This document shows, piece after piece, positions 33,681-47,952 of a stretch of 64,000 bases of DNA; within the stretch, counting starts at the first letter, position 1, and each line of letters starts with the position of its first letter. The notes under the pieces are model-generated. The model saw only the letters and a list, made by a program, of their open reading frames with translations. It was not told the origin of the DNA and made no database searches. Origin of the DNA: Cristatella mucedo (Eukaryota; Bryozoa; Phylactolaemata; Cristatellidae); the NCBI GenBank assembly GCA_009760855.2, contig WPIO01000018.1, positions 4,123,001 to 4,187,000 of the forward strand. The letters are read 5' to 3'. The position numbers were made by a program, and so were the translations under genes.

Positions 33681-35238
33681 GCTAGGTAGTCGAAGAGCAC
33701 GAATAGCAGTTCAGTTGCTCGAACGGTAAGTAGCTCGAACCGCCTAACTGGAAGCCGGATACCTGATGCGCCAGACTTGATCGAATGGTCGGCTAACTCT
33801 CTTCGCAAAGTCGAACTGATTGGAAGACGGCGAATCGGTTTGCCGCACTCTCGCGGTCAACTTGATCTTACGGACGAGATCTTGGCCACGGATGTGCAAC
33901 AAATTAGACGCAGCGTCACGCATCAAAGTTGAATTCACCGATTCCCCGTCGCTATCGGGACAAGCAATCACCTAGCTAGCCAAGTCCAACAACGCTCCAG
34001 CAATGTCGAAGCGATCTACTGCGAGGCGGTCGCCAAAGGTACTGTATAGTAAGCGTACGCACCAACAGCCCTGTCGCAACAGCCAGTGCAGGTTGGCAAG
34101 AAGTGGTGTTATGTGACAACTGGGACGCTCACGGCAGAGGAGTATGGTTGTTACCAGCTCATTATTTCATCCGGCAGACCCTGCTTAAGCAAATGAAAAA
34201 ATCTAATTCGTTTCCGGGCTCGTGAAATACCGCGAACTATCGCTCCGCATTAAAAAAAAATAGGAAAACACACTCGCTGACTTTTACAGGCCTGTTAACT
34301 CATTGCGGAGGTTTTGCCTTTCCCAGTCCGACCTTGCGTTCCGAGGCAAAGTCAGGGGAACCTCACCCGCAAGAATGTCATCTGGGAGGGAGCAAGACCG
34401 GGCAGTAAGTAAAAATTCTAGCGCATATTTAATGTGTGTCTTATTAAACGCGAACTAGTCGGCGTTCGTCGAGTTAAAATATGGCATATTTTGGTCGTCG
34501 GAGTCGGGGGTGGCGTAGGAATAGGGGGCGGCTCAGATCGCTCCCTCACTATAGAAGGGGGAAGGGGGCAAATTCCCCTCCCCCCTCTGTTCCCCTTCTG
34601 CTTCGCCGATGCTTGCGGGTTTTAGCAACTCCGCGAAGCGAAATTTAGCGCAAAGTAAATTGGCGCGATTTCCCTTGCCGTACGGTTCTGTTTTGGAAAC
34701 CTGTGACAAATGATTTATGCATAGATTTTATCAAGTAAAAACTATTTGCGATGCTCCTACGAGATCATTGGATTCGGTTCGCTATCCTGAATTGGCTTCG
34801 TAAGCCGATTCATTTTTTCACCAACCCGAATTGTTCGTAACTCGAGGCATTCGTAACTCCGGAATCTACTGTATTTGCACACTTGCTGTGCATATGCTTT
34901 TACCTAATCTATGATGACACGCCGGTTAATGTCATTCACATATTGAATTTAATTGTTACTCTGCAGTACACTAGAGTTTCTTGATTTGTACGTAGTTGTA
35001 AGATTACTAACTGACTTTTACCGTGCGTCAACCCCAAGACGACTTTGACAGATAATGAAATTGTTGTGCATATTTTGGCTTTTGTAGCAGATTTGGCTTT
35101 TGATCCGTCTGGCCCGAAGCTTGCTCTTGGTGCAGAGATTTATTAGAGAAGAGTTACTACTGTCTGGTTCGCAAAAATAAACCTGCGGGCTTGTGTCATC
35201 CAGTACTGCTTAGAAAGCTAATTAAAGAATGCTACATA

Positions 35239-35250
<12 letters not shown>
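33681..35250. other. Intergenic or intronic stretch without recognised features
   Basis: No supported frame or repeat family. Confidence 0.4.
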
Positions 35251-35272
<22 letters not shown>

Positions 35273-35275
35273 TAT

Positions 35276-35320
<45 letters not shown>
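35251..35320. repeat. TA microsatellite
   Basis: TA dinucleotides with a central TTTATATGT interruption. Confidence 0.95.
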
Positions 35321-35321
<1 letters not shown>

Positions 35322-35324
35322 TTC

Positions 35325-35500
35325 ATTTGTATAGTGCCCAAGAGAATTTAATCTCTATATGGGCTCTTCATGTAATACATGCCACCGGGTTGGAGCCAAC
35401 GACTTCCGCCGTCAATTGCATTCACTTTGACCTCAATCGGGGTGAGCACCTTAAGCAGTGGGCTAAACCAGCGAGGTGTCGTCCGATGCAGCACGATTTA
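35325..35500 (-). mobile_element. SINE with tRNA-like head and LINE-A-like tail
   Basis: Minus strand: TGGTTTAGCCCACTGCTTAA (A box), GTCGTTGGCTCCAACCCGG (decayed B box), then AAGAGCCCATATAGAGATTA and AATTCTCTTGGGCACTATAC, a LINE-A-like tail. Inserted beside a TA tract. Confidence 0.55.
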
Positions 35501-35734
35501 ATGGGTCTCTGGATTGGCAAAGGCATTTTCTAATTTAAGCAATTTCGGACGGCCACACCTTAATTATTCAACGTTGCTATCGACATAAACCTCAGCTGCC
35601 GCTCATACACAGCCGCTTTAGCACTCTCAGCTCTGCACGAACGATAAGTTCATTGCATCAGATGACCGAAGCTGAGACGATAACGTCCAGCCGCGAGCCA
35701 AAATTACCGTTTCTTGCTTTTGCCCCTAGGTCCG

Positions 35735-35850
35735 AGCCTTGGGGATCAGGTAGTAGACCCTCACGATCCAGGTCGTGCGTTTGAGTCCTGAAGAAAGCCA
35801 CTGCAAGAGGGAGTGATTGCCCCAACGGCTCTGATACGCCGCTATATAAG
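35735..35850 (+). mobile_element. tRNA-like SINE head with tail remnant
   Basis: GATCAGGTAGTAGACCCTCA, GATCCAGGTCGTGCGTTTGA and GTCCTGAAG (decayed B box), then CCACTGCAAGAGGGAGTGAT and GCCGCTATATAAGCG. The head is near-identical in layout to the one at 54440. Confidence 0.5.
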
Positions 35851-35904
35851 CGAAGCGGTTGAAAGAGCTAAAATGCATTTCCTTTTGTTTTAACGCAATT
35901 CGGT

Positions 35905-37460
35905 ATTACTCCAACCTCAATTCCTGCTGCCGTTAGAGTTTATCAGCAGTTGATGCATCATGAAATCTCAAACCTCGCTAGTAAGTTCCAGTCTGGCTTT
36001 AGAGCTAATCACTCCACAGAGTCAGCATTGCTTAGGGTATACAACGACCTACTTAGGAATGCAGACATGGGTAGAGTGTCTCTGCTTGTTTTGCTCGATC
36101 TTTCGGCAGCTTTTGATACTATCAATCACAAAGTTCTTCTAGAGCGCCTCTCATCTCGCCTGGGCATCACTGGCACTGCTCGGCAGTGGTTCAGGTCCTA
36201 CCTCAGTGGGAGACTCCAGAGTATTGACATAAATGGACAAGGATCATCCGAGGTACCTCTGAAATATGGAGTACCTCAGGGCTCGTGCTAGGTCCGGTAC
36301 TTTTCACGGCTTATACTCTGCCTCTTGCTGATGCGATTGCCAAGCACAATCTAGGCTTTCACTTCTATGCGGATGACACTCAGTTGTACCTCTGCTTTGA
36401 TCCCTCCCAGCCTTCGAGCACCTCGAATTCTCTCGACTCACTTGCTGCATGTATTGATGACATCCGCACATGGATGGCAGCAAACTTTCTAAAACTAAAC
36501 GATGATACAACTAACTTACTAGGTATGGGAAAACCCAGTGTGATTCAGAAATTGGAAAGGCTGATGCTCAAAACTGGCTCTGCCAGAATATCTCCTGCTG
36601 CATCAGCTCGAAATCTAGGTGTTATATTCCAAAGCGACCTCTCGTTAGACGACCACATCAGCTCCACAGTCAAGTCTGCCTACTTTCAGCTATGTAACCT
36701 TGCTAAAATTCAGGTTTGTTTAGATAAGGATACCACGTCCAAGTTGGTGCATGCATTCGTGACATCCCGACTTGACTTCTGTAACTCGGTGCTTGCTTGC
36801 CTACCGGCATGTGCAATCAAGCGATTGCAGCTGGTGCAAAACTCTGCAGCTAGGCTTGTCTGTCGTGAGCGTCGCAGTTGCCATATCACACCAATTCTCG
36901 CCGACCTGAACTGGCTACCAGTCAAGCAACGGATCGACTTCAAGGTCTTGTCGCTCACTTTTAGGTCGCTTCATTCTTTGGCTCCAGCCTATCTCTCAGA
37001 TCTACTCCCCCACCAGGCCAAGCATCGTACCACCCGCTTTTCGAAATCCAACAGTTTACCAATACCTCGTACAAACCTCAAATCCTTTGGAGACCGTGCA
37101 TTTAGTTCGTATGCTCCCAAAGCCTGGAACTCCATACCGACTTGCGTCAAAACATCCCCTGACTTGACCACATTTAAAAAGAACTTTAAAACACACCTAT
37201 TTAGGACAGCATTTAGTGGGTCCCTGTGATTCGCCCTTCGTGTGCTTATGCGTGCTGACACTGTGCATGCTGCCACTAACCACATTTGCATGCTGATCCT
37301 GTGCATGTCACCCCTAACCATGTTATTCATTTTGTTTATAAAGCATGATATTACTCACGATTCAATCGCGTTTCCCTTTGCAGCAAATGTAAAGCGCCTA
37401 GGAAGAGATTGAGTTCTCTGAGGGCACTTTATCAAGGGCATTATTATTATTATTATATGA
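35905..37460 (+). mobile_element. LINE family A copy, 5'-truncated, one frameshift in the RT domain
   Basis: Reverse transcriptase in two frames. The first (35950-36291) has FQSGFRANHSTESALLRVYN, LLVLLDLSAAFDTINHKVLL and KYGVPQGS. A single-base loss in the PQGSVLG codons moves to the second frame (36285-37229) with FHFYADDTQLYLCF, NFLKLNDDTTNLLGM, SRLDFCNSVLACLPA, LVQNSAARLVCRERR and SLAPAYLSDLL. It then has a SYAPKAWNSIPTCV ending, the 3' UTR, the hairpin AAAGCGCCTAGGAAGAGATT...GAGGGCACTTTATCAAGG and ATT repeats. It is close to the 44.8 kb copy. Confidence 0.9.
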
Positions 37461-38029
37461 ACATTACAAACCGTGGAATTTAGAAATGTATCATTTAAGG
37501 ATTGGCTGCCATTTTAATAAATAGCGGGTACTGTTGGAACATTGCGAGAAAGTCAATTTGAAATTTAAAAAAGACCAATCCTATAAATGTGCAGCTTCAC
37601 ATGGACTCAGCAGCAATGATTAACGTCCAACGGAAAGTCGCAAAGACTGGCTGTCCTCGTCACGCTCTTCGCTGTCATCCTGTTCACTTAGACATTATCT
37701 ACGCCGAGTTTACGTACAAAATTAAATAACACGCTGACCGAAAGAATAATACACTCAATCACTCGCAATCTCATATTTACTGCACAATTCAATTTTCAAT
37801 TTCAGGTATTAGAATGCACATTTTTACCTTCAAAGGCAAAGTGATACATCATCTTCCTGATCATCTTTGCACTCATAATGGCTGTACCTTCATACTAGTG
37901 CCATGAATGTCATTAAAGTAAAGGACGAATCGCAAGCGTGACATCGTTAACTTGTCATCACGGGCTATTGTACTGACGAGCTCACATTCAAGATTGTACA
38001 GGTTGATTACGATATAGGAACTACTCATA
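37461..38029. other. Stretch without recognised features
   Basis: AT-richer sequence with no supported frame. Confidence 0.4.
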
Positions 38030-38880
38030 TTGGAGCTCATATTGGCTGAGAGTTTAAGATTAACTCGGCATTTGTTACGACTCAGAAATTGAAAAGGTCC
38101 ACGTGAAAAATTGGCTCTTTCCGCATAGCTTCCGCAGGATCTGCATGAAATCTGGCTGTCCTGTTCCAAAGTGACCTTTCACTAAAAGACCCCACGAGCT
38201 CCACAGTCAAGTATGCTTACTTTCAGCTTCATAAAATTGCACAAACTCGGGTCTGCCTAGACAGGAGGGATACCATATACATGTCAGTCCATGCATTTTT
38301 TGACATCCCGTCTCGACTTCTGTAAATTACTGCTTGCTGGTCTACCGGCCTACGCAATCGGGCGTGCAACAGTTGGTGCCAAACTCTGCAGCTAGACTTA
38401 TCCGTCGCGAGCCAGCTGTAACATCACACCACTTTCGCCGACCCGCACTAGCTCTCAATCTAGCAGCGTATTGACTCCAAGGTTTCACTCATTTTTAGGC
38501 CCCTTCATTTGCTGGTTTCAGCCTCTTTTTTCAGAACCACTCCCCGAACCACAGGCAGGGCATCGTGCTCTTCTGACTCAAATCATCGTTAGCTTTGCCT
38601 CCAACCAACGTTTAATCCAATGAAGACCGTGCCTTTAGTTCGCATGCTACCAAAGCCTAGGACTCACTCCCGATTGACGTCACGAAATTGCCTGGCTCGA
38701 CGTCATTTAAAAAGAAGCCAAAAATGCACCTGTTTTTCGCAGCATTTGATCGGTCCTTGTGATGTGCCCTTTGTTTACTTATGCATGCTGACACAGTGCA
38801 TATTGACATTAACCACATTATGCATGTTGATAGTGTGGATGCTATCACTCACCTTTTGGACATGCTTCCTTTAACTTCTA
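38030..38880 (+). mobile_element. LINE family A copy, strongly decayed
   Basis: GACTCAGAAATTGAAAAGGT, a GSxRISAGSA*NLAVLFQSDL-like region near 38120-38180, KYAYFQLHKIAQT near 38205-38250, a LTSRLDFCKLLLAGLPAYAI-like stretch near 38300-38360, and RTHSRLTSRN C-terminal remnants near 38660. The UTR TGCTTATGCATGCTGACACA follows near 38775; the hairpin is lost. Confidence 0.65.
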
Positions 38881-40682
<1,802 letters not shown>

Positions 40683-41318
40683 ATACTGTGCATACGTGAC
40701 GTCCACGACAGACGATTCTCGCTACTTACGTGTGTACCATTTGTAAGCGTCTAATACCGCCCATGCAAAAATACCTGCAATAAAAAGGTGCATAGGCCTC
40801 GACGCACTGTCCTAAATGCATCCGCGAATTATTATGCCGAGGCACCATCACCTTAGCACGGCCAAAATTATTTTCAACTTTATTTGACTGAAATTAGGCA
40901 GACTTGACTGGAGTGTCGACATTGTCGCGTACCAAAGGAGCGGCAATGAATAGAGTGCCCTGGCCACTCCGTGCTCTGGCTGCCGTAGAGATGCCAGTGG
41001 CTGAGCCCATGCTGGCCGCACGGCTTTTCGCTGATCAGCGACACGGGTTTTCTTTTGGCTAGTTTTTCGATTGGTCTTGTCGTGATTTAACTTTGGAAAC
41101 TTGTTTGCGTCCGTCCGTCGAATGCGAATGTCGGCAGTGCAAGCTCTACACTCGAGGCTCGGAGCCTCGAGGAGTGCGGACTGGAGGCTGGACATAGTGA
41201 GCAAAGCAAAGCAAAGCACAGACAGACAGAGCTGCCTGCGTAGTCTGAGTAGGCTAAAGATCTCGCTCGCGCGTGCTACGTCTGCAACAGGAGATTGTGC
41301 ATTGTGAGGAAGAAGAAT
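40683..41318. other. Stretch without recognised features
   Basis: A weak GAAATTAGGCAGACTTGACT near 40890 may be a LINE-A remnant on the minus strand; otherwise nothing recognised. Confidence 0.35.
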
Positions 41319-41382
41319 ATATATATATATATATATATATATGCATATATATATATATGCATATATATATATATATATATAT
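41319..41382. repeat. TA microsatellite, hAT insertion target
   Basis: TA repeats with two ATGCAT interruptions. It abuts the left end of the hAT element, and TA sequence resumes just after the right end at 44096. Confidence 0.9.
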
Positions 41383-44095
41383 CAGGGGTGTCCAACACGT
41401 GGCCCGCGGACCACAACCCGGCCCGCCGAGGTCTTCTATGCGGCCCGCAACGTTATCCCAAAAATATTTGTCACTCCATGTTTTTCGTTAATTTTTAATT
41501 ATTACAAACGGCGATATAAGGCGCTGTGATGTACTTCACGCGCGCGTGAAGCGTGACGGAGTCCGAATGGCTATTTTCGCGTGAAGGTAAAAAAAATCGA
41601 TTTATTTTGCTAGCCTTCATGTGAACATTTTGGCGTGAAGGGGTAATATATTTGTGCTACAGCGGCGCCATTCCGATCACATTTATAACGCTTCCGCAAG
41701 CGGAATTAACTGTTTCACACTGTGGATAGAAAAAAAGAGCCGTTTCTCAGCTGCTGCTGCACGAACTGGAATCAGTCAGGTAGGTTTGTCAAAAAACGCG
41801 TATTGCTCAACTTACTTACTAATACTAAGATATTGCTGTGATAAAAATATAAATTAATCAATTCGTAACTGATCTGTTTTTTATTTCACAGAGAAAAATG
41901 GCGGCGAATGTGAATACTAGCAAAAACGAAAAATTGACGCAGAAGGAAGACTTTTCAAAGCATCTTAGACTGTAGACTATTTTGTAATGGAAAGCTTCGG
42001 TAGGATAATGTGCCTAATATGCCAAGAAACAATTGCCGTTTCAAAGGAGTACAATTTTAAGCGACATTTTTCAACAAAGTACGGCGACAGGTACAAGAGC
42101 CTGACTGGTCAACTTCAATTGATCGCGTGAACTCGTTGAAACAGAGCGTCATCGGACAGCAGTCATTGTTTACAGCAGTCAGCAACAAGTCTGAGGCTTC
42201 AACCAAAGTAAGTTTTTTAATAGCTGAAGCTATAGCTAAGCGAGGGGGGAAGCATTTTCCGATGGCGAATTTGTTAAGGAATGCCTCAGGCTGTTTACTG
42301 GTGTGGTCTGTCCAGAAAAGAAGTCGGAAGTAGAGAAAGTCAGTCTTTCTCATCAAACGGTTGCGAGAAGAGTTGACGAGCTCGCATCCAACATAGAAGA
42401 AAGTCTCACTAAAAGACTTGCTGGATGCGAATTTTATTTCTCTTGCGCTCGACGAAAGCACGGACAATAGCGATACGGCTCAACTATCGGTGTTTGTACG
42501 CGGAGTAACAGGAAAGTTTGTCATTATCGAAGAACTGTTGGATATATGTTCAATGAAAGGCACTACAACGGGGAGGGATATTTTGGATCAGGTCAAGAGG
42601 GTCCTCACAAAATTTAATCTTCCTGAAACTAAATTGATTGGTTTAACCACAGACGGAGCCTCTTCAATGACAGGTAGACACAATGGATTTGTATCTTTAA
42701 TGGTAAAATTAGTACCTCACAAAATTGTCAGTCATCACTGCATCATCCACCAAGAACAGCTATGTGCAAAGGTCTTGAGCATGCAACATGTAATGGACAA
42801 TGTAGTTTCAACAGTCAATGTCATAAGGTCTCGTGTGCTAAACCACAGACAATTTCAGGCTTTCCTTGAAGAGTTGGGATCAGATCATTGTGATGTTATT
42901 TATTTCTGCCAAGTCCGTTGGCTACGTAGGGCAAACACTTTAGCCAGGTTTTGGTCACTTCGGGACGAAATAAAAACATTTATGACAGAAAAGAGAAAAG
43001 ATGTTGACTTCCTCGATGACCAGTAGTGGTTGAATGACTTGGCTTTTTTGGTGGACATGACCAAACATCTTGCAGATCTTAATGTCAAACTCCAAGGTAG
43101 GGATCAACTGGTCCATAAAATGTATGAGTGTGTTGTCGCGTTTGTGCAAAAGCTGAAACTTTCCCGGGAACAATTTGATCAGAAGAAACTGTTACATTTC
43201 ACAACACTAGCAACAAGAGCGCCTGAAACGCTGGCTCATATGAAGTACTCCACTCTTGTTAGCAAACTTTTTGATGAATTCGAAGAGAGATTTCAGGATT
43301 TCCAACAACTTGCGGATGACATGAACATGATTAGTAATCCATTTAATATCGATCCCTCTGATGCACCTGATGAATTTCAACTCGAACTAATCGACATTCA
43401 TAATGACAGCAATTTAAAAACTGCTTATGATCAGCATGACCTTGTTACCTTTTACAAGCAGTATGTTTCATCAGAGTCTTTTCCTAACCTAGCCAAACAT
43501 GCTCGCAGGTATATTGCACTTTTTGGCAGCACATATTGCTGTGAACAGCTTTTTTCCAGACTGAAAAATGTGAAAACAAAGACTCGATCCGTTCTCACGG
43601 ATGAACATTTATCAGGAATCCTTAGAATTGCCACATCCACTGTTGCAGCAGATGTCGACTTTTTATGCAAACAGAAACAATGCCAAATATCTCATTGATG
43701 CCTGCAGTGCAGAAGACATTGAATACCTGTGGCATTTAATTAATCCGAAGACATTAATATTATGTGAGTCCTTGTCATGTAATTTTGTAAGTTTTATAGG
43801 TTTCTGTCTTCATGTTATTAAAATAAAAATCCAAAAGTAAAAGATTGGCCATAATATCTATCGAATTATTTTCCAGGACACATGATCAAATTTTTATTAT
43901 TTATTATTTTTAATTATAATTATGCTAAAAAATACAAATGTATTGCGGTTCATTTATTAAGTATAATAGTAATAGTCATACTAAATTACGATCTTATTTT
44001 CTGATGCGGTCAGCAACACCAATTTAGATGTGGCCCCTGGACCTTTTAAATTTTTGAAATGTGACCCCCCAACGCAAAAAGGTTGGACACCTCTG
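41383..44095 (+). mobile_element. hAT DNA transposon, nearly complete
   Basis: Ends are CAGGGGTGTCCAAC on the left and, inverted, CAGAGGTGTCCAAC on the right (13 of 14 match). Subterminal CGGCCCGC-rich sequence lies on the left. ATATATAT stands on both sides as the expected 8-bp target duplication, although the TA-rich target makes this less decisive. Element size is 2713 bp. It carries one transposase gene in the plus direction. Confidence 0.92.
41897..43698 (+). pseudogene. hAT transposase (ZBED/GTF2IRD2-like), disrupted
   Basis: Starts at an ATG with AAAATGGCGG context. Early codons hit a stop, then a BED-type zinc finger remnant is seen (CLICQ...FKRHFSTKYGD, 42010-42080). The RNase-H-like core has LALDESTDNSDTAQLSVFVR (first catalytic Asp, 42445), LTTDGASSMTGRHNGF (second Asp, 42640), HCIIHQEQLCAKVL and FCQVRWLRR (42905). 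The C-terminal hAT dimerisation region (FPNLAKHARRYIALFGSTYC, then EQLFSRLKNVKTKTRS) ends at 43698. Faults are frameshifts around 42120-42420 and an in-frame TAG at 43024-43026. The central 202 and last 222 codons are otherwise intact, so decay is recent. Not a host gene. Confidence 0.88.
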
Positions 44096-44829
44096 ATATA
44101 TATAATACATAAAAATATTAAAGATATATGAATAAAAACCCTATTAAAAACCCTATAAACCTATAAAAAACAAATAAAATAAACCTATAAAATAAAACCT
44201 ATACAGAACACCCTGGCACTGCATAACTGAAAGGCTCTGTGGACATTCAGCAAGCGTGGACATCTGTGCTAAGATATTACACTCATACGAGATCTACACT
44301 ACTGCCGTGCCATTCGAATGACACCTGAATGATGCGATAGATACCCAGCAAAGAGTTGGTGATCAGTCCGTTGCCTACCTTTCTTAGAAGGTATTTGGAA
44401 AAAATGATGAGTCAGATTGTCACGGGATCGCGGTTACGATACCTAGCTAGGGGAAGTGGTATGTCCTACAGCAGTTCTGGCTTGCCAGTCGATGGACAGT
44501 CAGTCGAGAGTTTTTTTTAATTTGCTTCACACGCAGAGTGACTTTCATGCAGGATAGACTGTGCTGGCTGTCGAATGTTCACGGTCCACTGAATGTACCT
44601 TATATGACTCCATCTTGCTTGCTGGAACGGCACCTTTCATCAGGCCTGCGGAGGAGCTCCCTGCCGTCGTGAAAGCTCTAGCTAGCTTCCTGTCTCGCCT
44701 TGGACTAGACGTGGCGCAGCGTGCCAATTGATGTATGCCCGGGTGCAGGTGTACGTCTAACTCTGCCTGCAATGCTATAAAGTCACAAGGCTACGCGGTT
44801 GCTCCGGCACACACTAGAATCGAAGCAGC
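44096..44829. other. Stretch between hAT and LINE-A copies
   Basis: TA and TAAAA-rich at 44096-44210, then unrecognised sequence. Confidence 0.4.
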
Positions 44830-47130
44830 TTTTTTTTGCGGGGCACCGAAATGGCTTCGAAGCAACAGTCTCTGCCCCATTCACGCGACAAAGAAAAGAG
44901 TGAGAAGAAGCATCGTGAAATTTGGATGGCAGCGGACGACGACGGCCTATGGTTTACCGCAGACCCTAAACTAGCCAGGTCTACTAAACGAAAGCTTGAA
45001 AAAGCAAACACAAGATCCGGACTGACTGTCCATCGACAGGCATATGAAGACTACTGTAGGTCGTACCAATCGATCCTAGCAAAGGCCAAGGCAGATGCAC
45101 AATCCAAAAATGCTGATGTCGACAATAAACCATCTCCTCAACCGTTCCCAGATTAGCTCCTTCCCTGATGATCCTAGTGATGATCTAGCCGATCGCTTCT
45201 CTCGATTCTTTGTGCAGAAGATAGACAAGATCAGGGAATCCATCCCTGCGATGACTACATCCCCACTAGAATGCTGTTCCTCGGTTCTTGGATGCACCTC
45301 CATGTCTGCATTTAAGCAGGTCACTAGTGATCTAGTCCTAAAGTTCGTATCTCAATCAAAGAAGACGAGTCCTCTGGACCCTATTCCCACTGTCCTGCTC
45401 CTACGTTGCATTGATCTGCTGCTGCCATGCATAACTAACATCATTAATATGTCATTAGCCTCGGGTCATGTCCCAGCACCTTTCAAAAAGGCTGTAGTCA
45501 GGCCACTTCTCAAGAAAGCTACACTAGACCAAGAGAACTTAAGCAACTACCGCCCAGTCTTCCTTCTACCATTCCTATCAAAGACACTGGAACGGGTCGT
45601 GGCAGACCAGCTGAACTCATATATCGAAACCCCACACCTTGCTAGTTAGTTCCAGTCTGGCTTTAGAGCTAATCACTCCACAGAGTCAGGATTGCTTAGG
45701 GTATACAACGACCTAATTAGGAATGCAGACACAGGTAGAGTGCCTCTGCTTGTTTTACTCGATCTTTCGGCAGCTTTTGATACTATTGATCACAAAGTTC
45801 TTCTAGAGCGCCTCTCATCTCGCCTGGGCATCACTGGCACTGCTCGGCAGTGGTTCAGGTCCTACCTCAGTGGGAGACTCCAGAGTATTGACGTGAATGG
45901 ACAAAGATCATCTGAAGTACCTCTGAAATATGGAGTACCTCAGGGCTCCGTGCTAGGTCCGGTTCTTTTCACGGTTTATACTCTGCCTCTTGCTGATGTG
46001 ATTGCCAAGTACAATCTAGGCTTTCACTTCTATGCGGATGACACTCAGTTGTACCTTTGCTTTGATCCCTCCCAGCCTTCGAGCACCTCAAACTCTCTCA
46101 ACTCACTTGCTGCATGCATTGATGACATCCGCACATGGATGGCAGCAAATTTGCTAAAACTAAACGATGATAAAACTAACTTACTAGTTATGGGAAAACC
46201 CAGTTTGATTCAGAGATTGGAAAGGCTGACTCTCAAAATTGGCTCTGCCAGCATATCTCCTGTTGCATCAGCTCAAAATCTAGGTGTCATGTTCCAAAGC
46301 GACCTCTCGTTAGACGACCATATCAGCTCCACAGTCAAATCTGCCTATTTTCAGCTCCATAACATTGCTAAAATTCGGGCTTTTTTAGATAAGGATACCA
46401 CGTCCAAGTTGGTGCATGCATTCGTGACATCCCATCTCGACTTCTGCAACTCACTGCTTACTGGCCTACCAGCATGTGCGATCAGGCGATTGCAGCTGGT
46501 GCAAAACTCTGCAGCTATGCTTGTCTGTCGTGAGCGTCGCAGTTGCCACATTACTCCACTTCTCGCCGACCTGCACTGGCTACCAGTCAAGCAACGGATT
46601 GACTTCAAGGTTTTGTCGCTCACTTGTAGGTCCCTTCACTCTATGGCTCCAGAATATCTTTCAGATATACTACCCCATCAGGCCAAGCATCGTACCACCC
46701 GCTTTTCGGAATCCAACAATCTACAAATACCTGGTACAAACCTTATATCCCTTGGAGACCGTTCACTTAGTTCGTATGCTCCCAAAGCCTGGAACTGCCT
46801 CCCGACCTGCGTCAGAACATCCCCTGACCTGACCACATGTAAAAGGAACTTAAAAACACACCTATTTAGGACAGCATATAGTGGGTCCCTGTGATTCTTC
46901 CTTGATGTGCTTATGCGTGCTGACACTGTGCATGCTGCCACTAACCACATTTGCATGCTGAACCTGTGCATGTCACCCTTAACCATATTATTTAGTGTGT
47001 TTGTTTTACAAGCATGATTTTACTTACCATTCAATTGCATTTCCCTTTGCAGCAAATGTAAAGCACCTAGAAAGAGATTGAGTTATCCGAGGGCGCTTTA
47101 CCAAGCGTATTATTATTATTATTATTAGAC
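44830..47130 (+). mobile_element. LINE family A, longest copy
   Basis: Lacks the endonuclease part. It begins in the linker (LPHSRDKEKSEKKHREIWMA, WFTADPKLARSTKRKLEKAN) at 44836-45156. A frameshift near 45100-45150 leads to the next frame with TINHLLNRSQISSFPDDPSD. It continues with KAVVRPLLKKATLDQENLSN, an in-frame TAG at 45647-45649, FQSGFRANHSTESGLLRVYN, LLDLSAAFDTIDHKVLL, KYGVPQGSVLGPVLF, FHFYADDTQLYLCF (catalytic Asp pair near 46038) and the full C-terminal region to 46894. Then come the UTR, the hairpin tail at 47055-47100 and ATT repeats. L2/CR1-type, Jockey superfamily. One frameshift and one stop suggest a fairly young but dead copy. Confidence 0.92.
45692..46894 (+). pseudogene. LINE-A ORF2 fragment: reverse transcriptase and C-terminal domain
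   Basis: 400 open codons. RT motifs in order: LLDLSAAFDTIDHKVL, SYLSGRLQ, VPLKYGVPQGSVLGPVLF, FYADDTQLYLCF, LKLNDDKTNLLVMGKP and LGVMFQSDLSLDDHIS. The C-terminal part after RT has SHLDFCNSLLTGLPACAIRR, LQLVQNSAAMLVCRERR, LADLHWLPVKQRIDFKVLSL and YAPKAWNCLPTCV, of the kind common in L2/CR1 elements. It is in the same frame as 45095-45649, separated by one TAG. It could act only as part of a LINE, not as a host protein. Confidence 0.9.
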
Positions 47131-47867
47131 AAAGCAGCCAAGGGCAGCAGGAGAGTTAGTGCCAGTTTCAGATGCAGGAGAGCAGGCATCCTCGGCTCGT
47201 TTATCCCGTGAAGCCTGGGGTCGATCCTAGCTCGTGCACACGCACATGAACGCACTCGTACTCATGCACGAGAGCTTTCTGACCTCTGACCTATCCGTGT
47301 GCAGTGCGTCCGCCGCTCTTCTCTGGCGACCGGGACCCAAGGTCTCGTTCAGCGACTCGCGCCGGCTAGCCGACGCCGCCGGTTGACGGACAGTGACGTT
47401 CCAACGGACAATTGCCACAACACAATGCCGGAAATAAGAAAATCCCCGGTTCCGACAAGCTTTTTGTCTGCTATGCTAAGTACAACGATTTCGGAATGTA
47501 ATACAGTCTCCTAAAAGCGCGACCTCCTGCGTTCATATCTGTCGTAACTATTCGAGCAGGAAAACGCGGACCGTACGTTAGCCTGGCAAGGAACGCTAAT
47601 ATCTCTGAAACCACATCGTGCTGGAACAATTATGCTTCACTATGCACACGATAGCTTGTCGGAGCCGGAGATTCCCACGTTCAGGCTTCCCTGTCTGCCC
47701 GGTCCGCTCGCCTCGCCTCGCCTCTTGCTTATCAGCGACAGTTCATCAACTGCGGATCGATGGACCGAAGCTGTGAGCCGGATTGTACCTTAGCTGCGTG
47801 CAATAGCTAACTAATCAAGGGTCGGTAAGAGGACAACAGCTGCATACCTGCCTGCTTCCAAGCCACA

Positions 47868-47870
<3 letters not shown>
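47131..47870. other. Stretch without recognised features
   Basis: No supported gene or repeat family. Confidence 0.4.
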
Positions 47871-47941
<71 letters not shown>

Positions 47942-47952
47942 ATGTGTGTGTA
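47869..47952. repeat. TA then TG microsatellite
   Basis: About 8 TA units run into about 35 TG units. Confidence 0.95.

Noticed and set aside
42127-42333. Separate small gene in the hAT element
   Set aside because: It is an out-of-frame part of the transposase, displaced by frameshifts.
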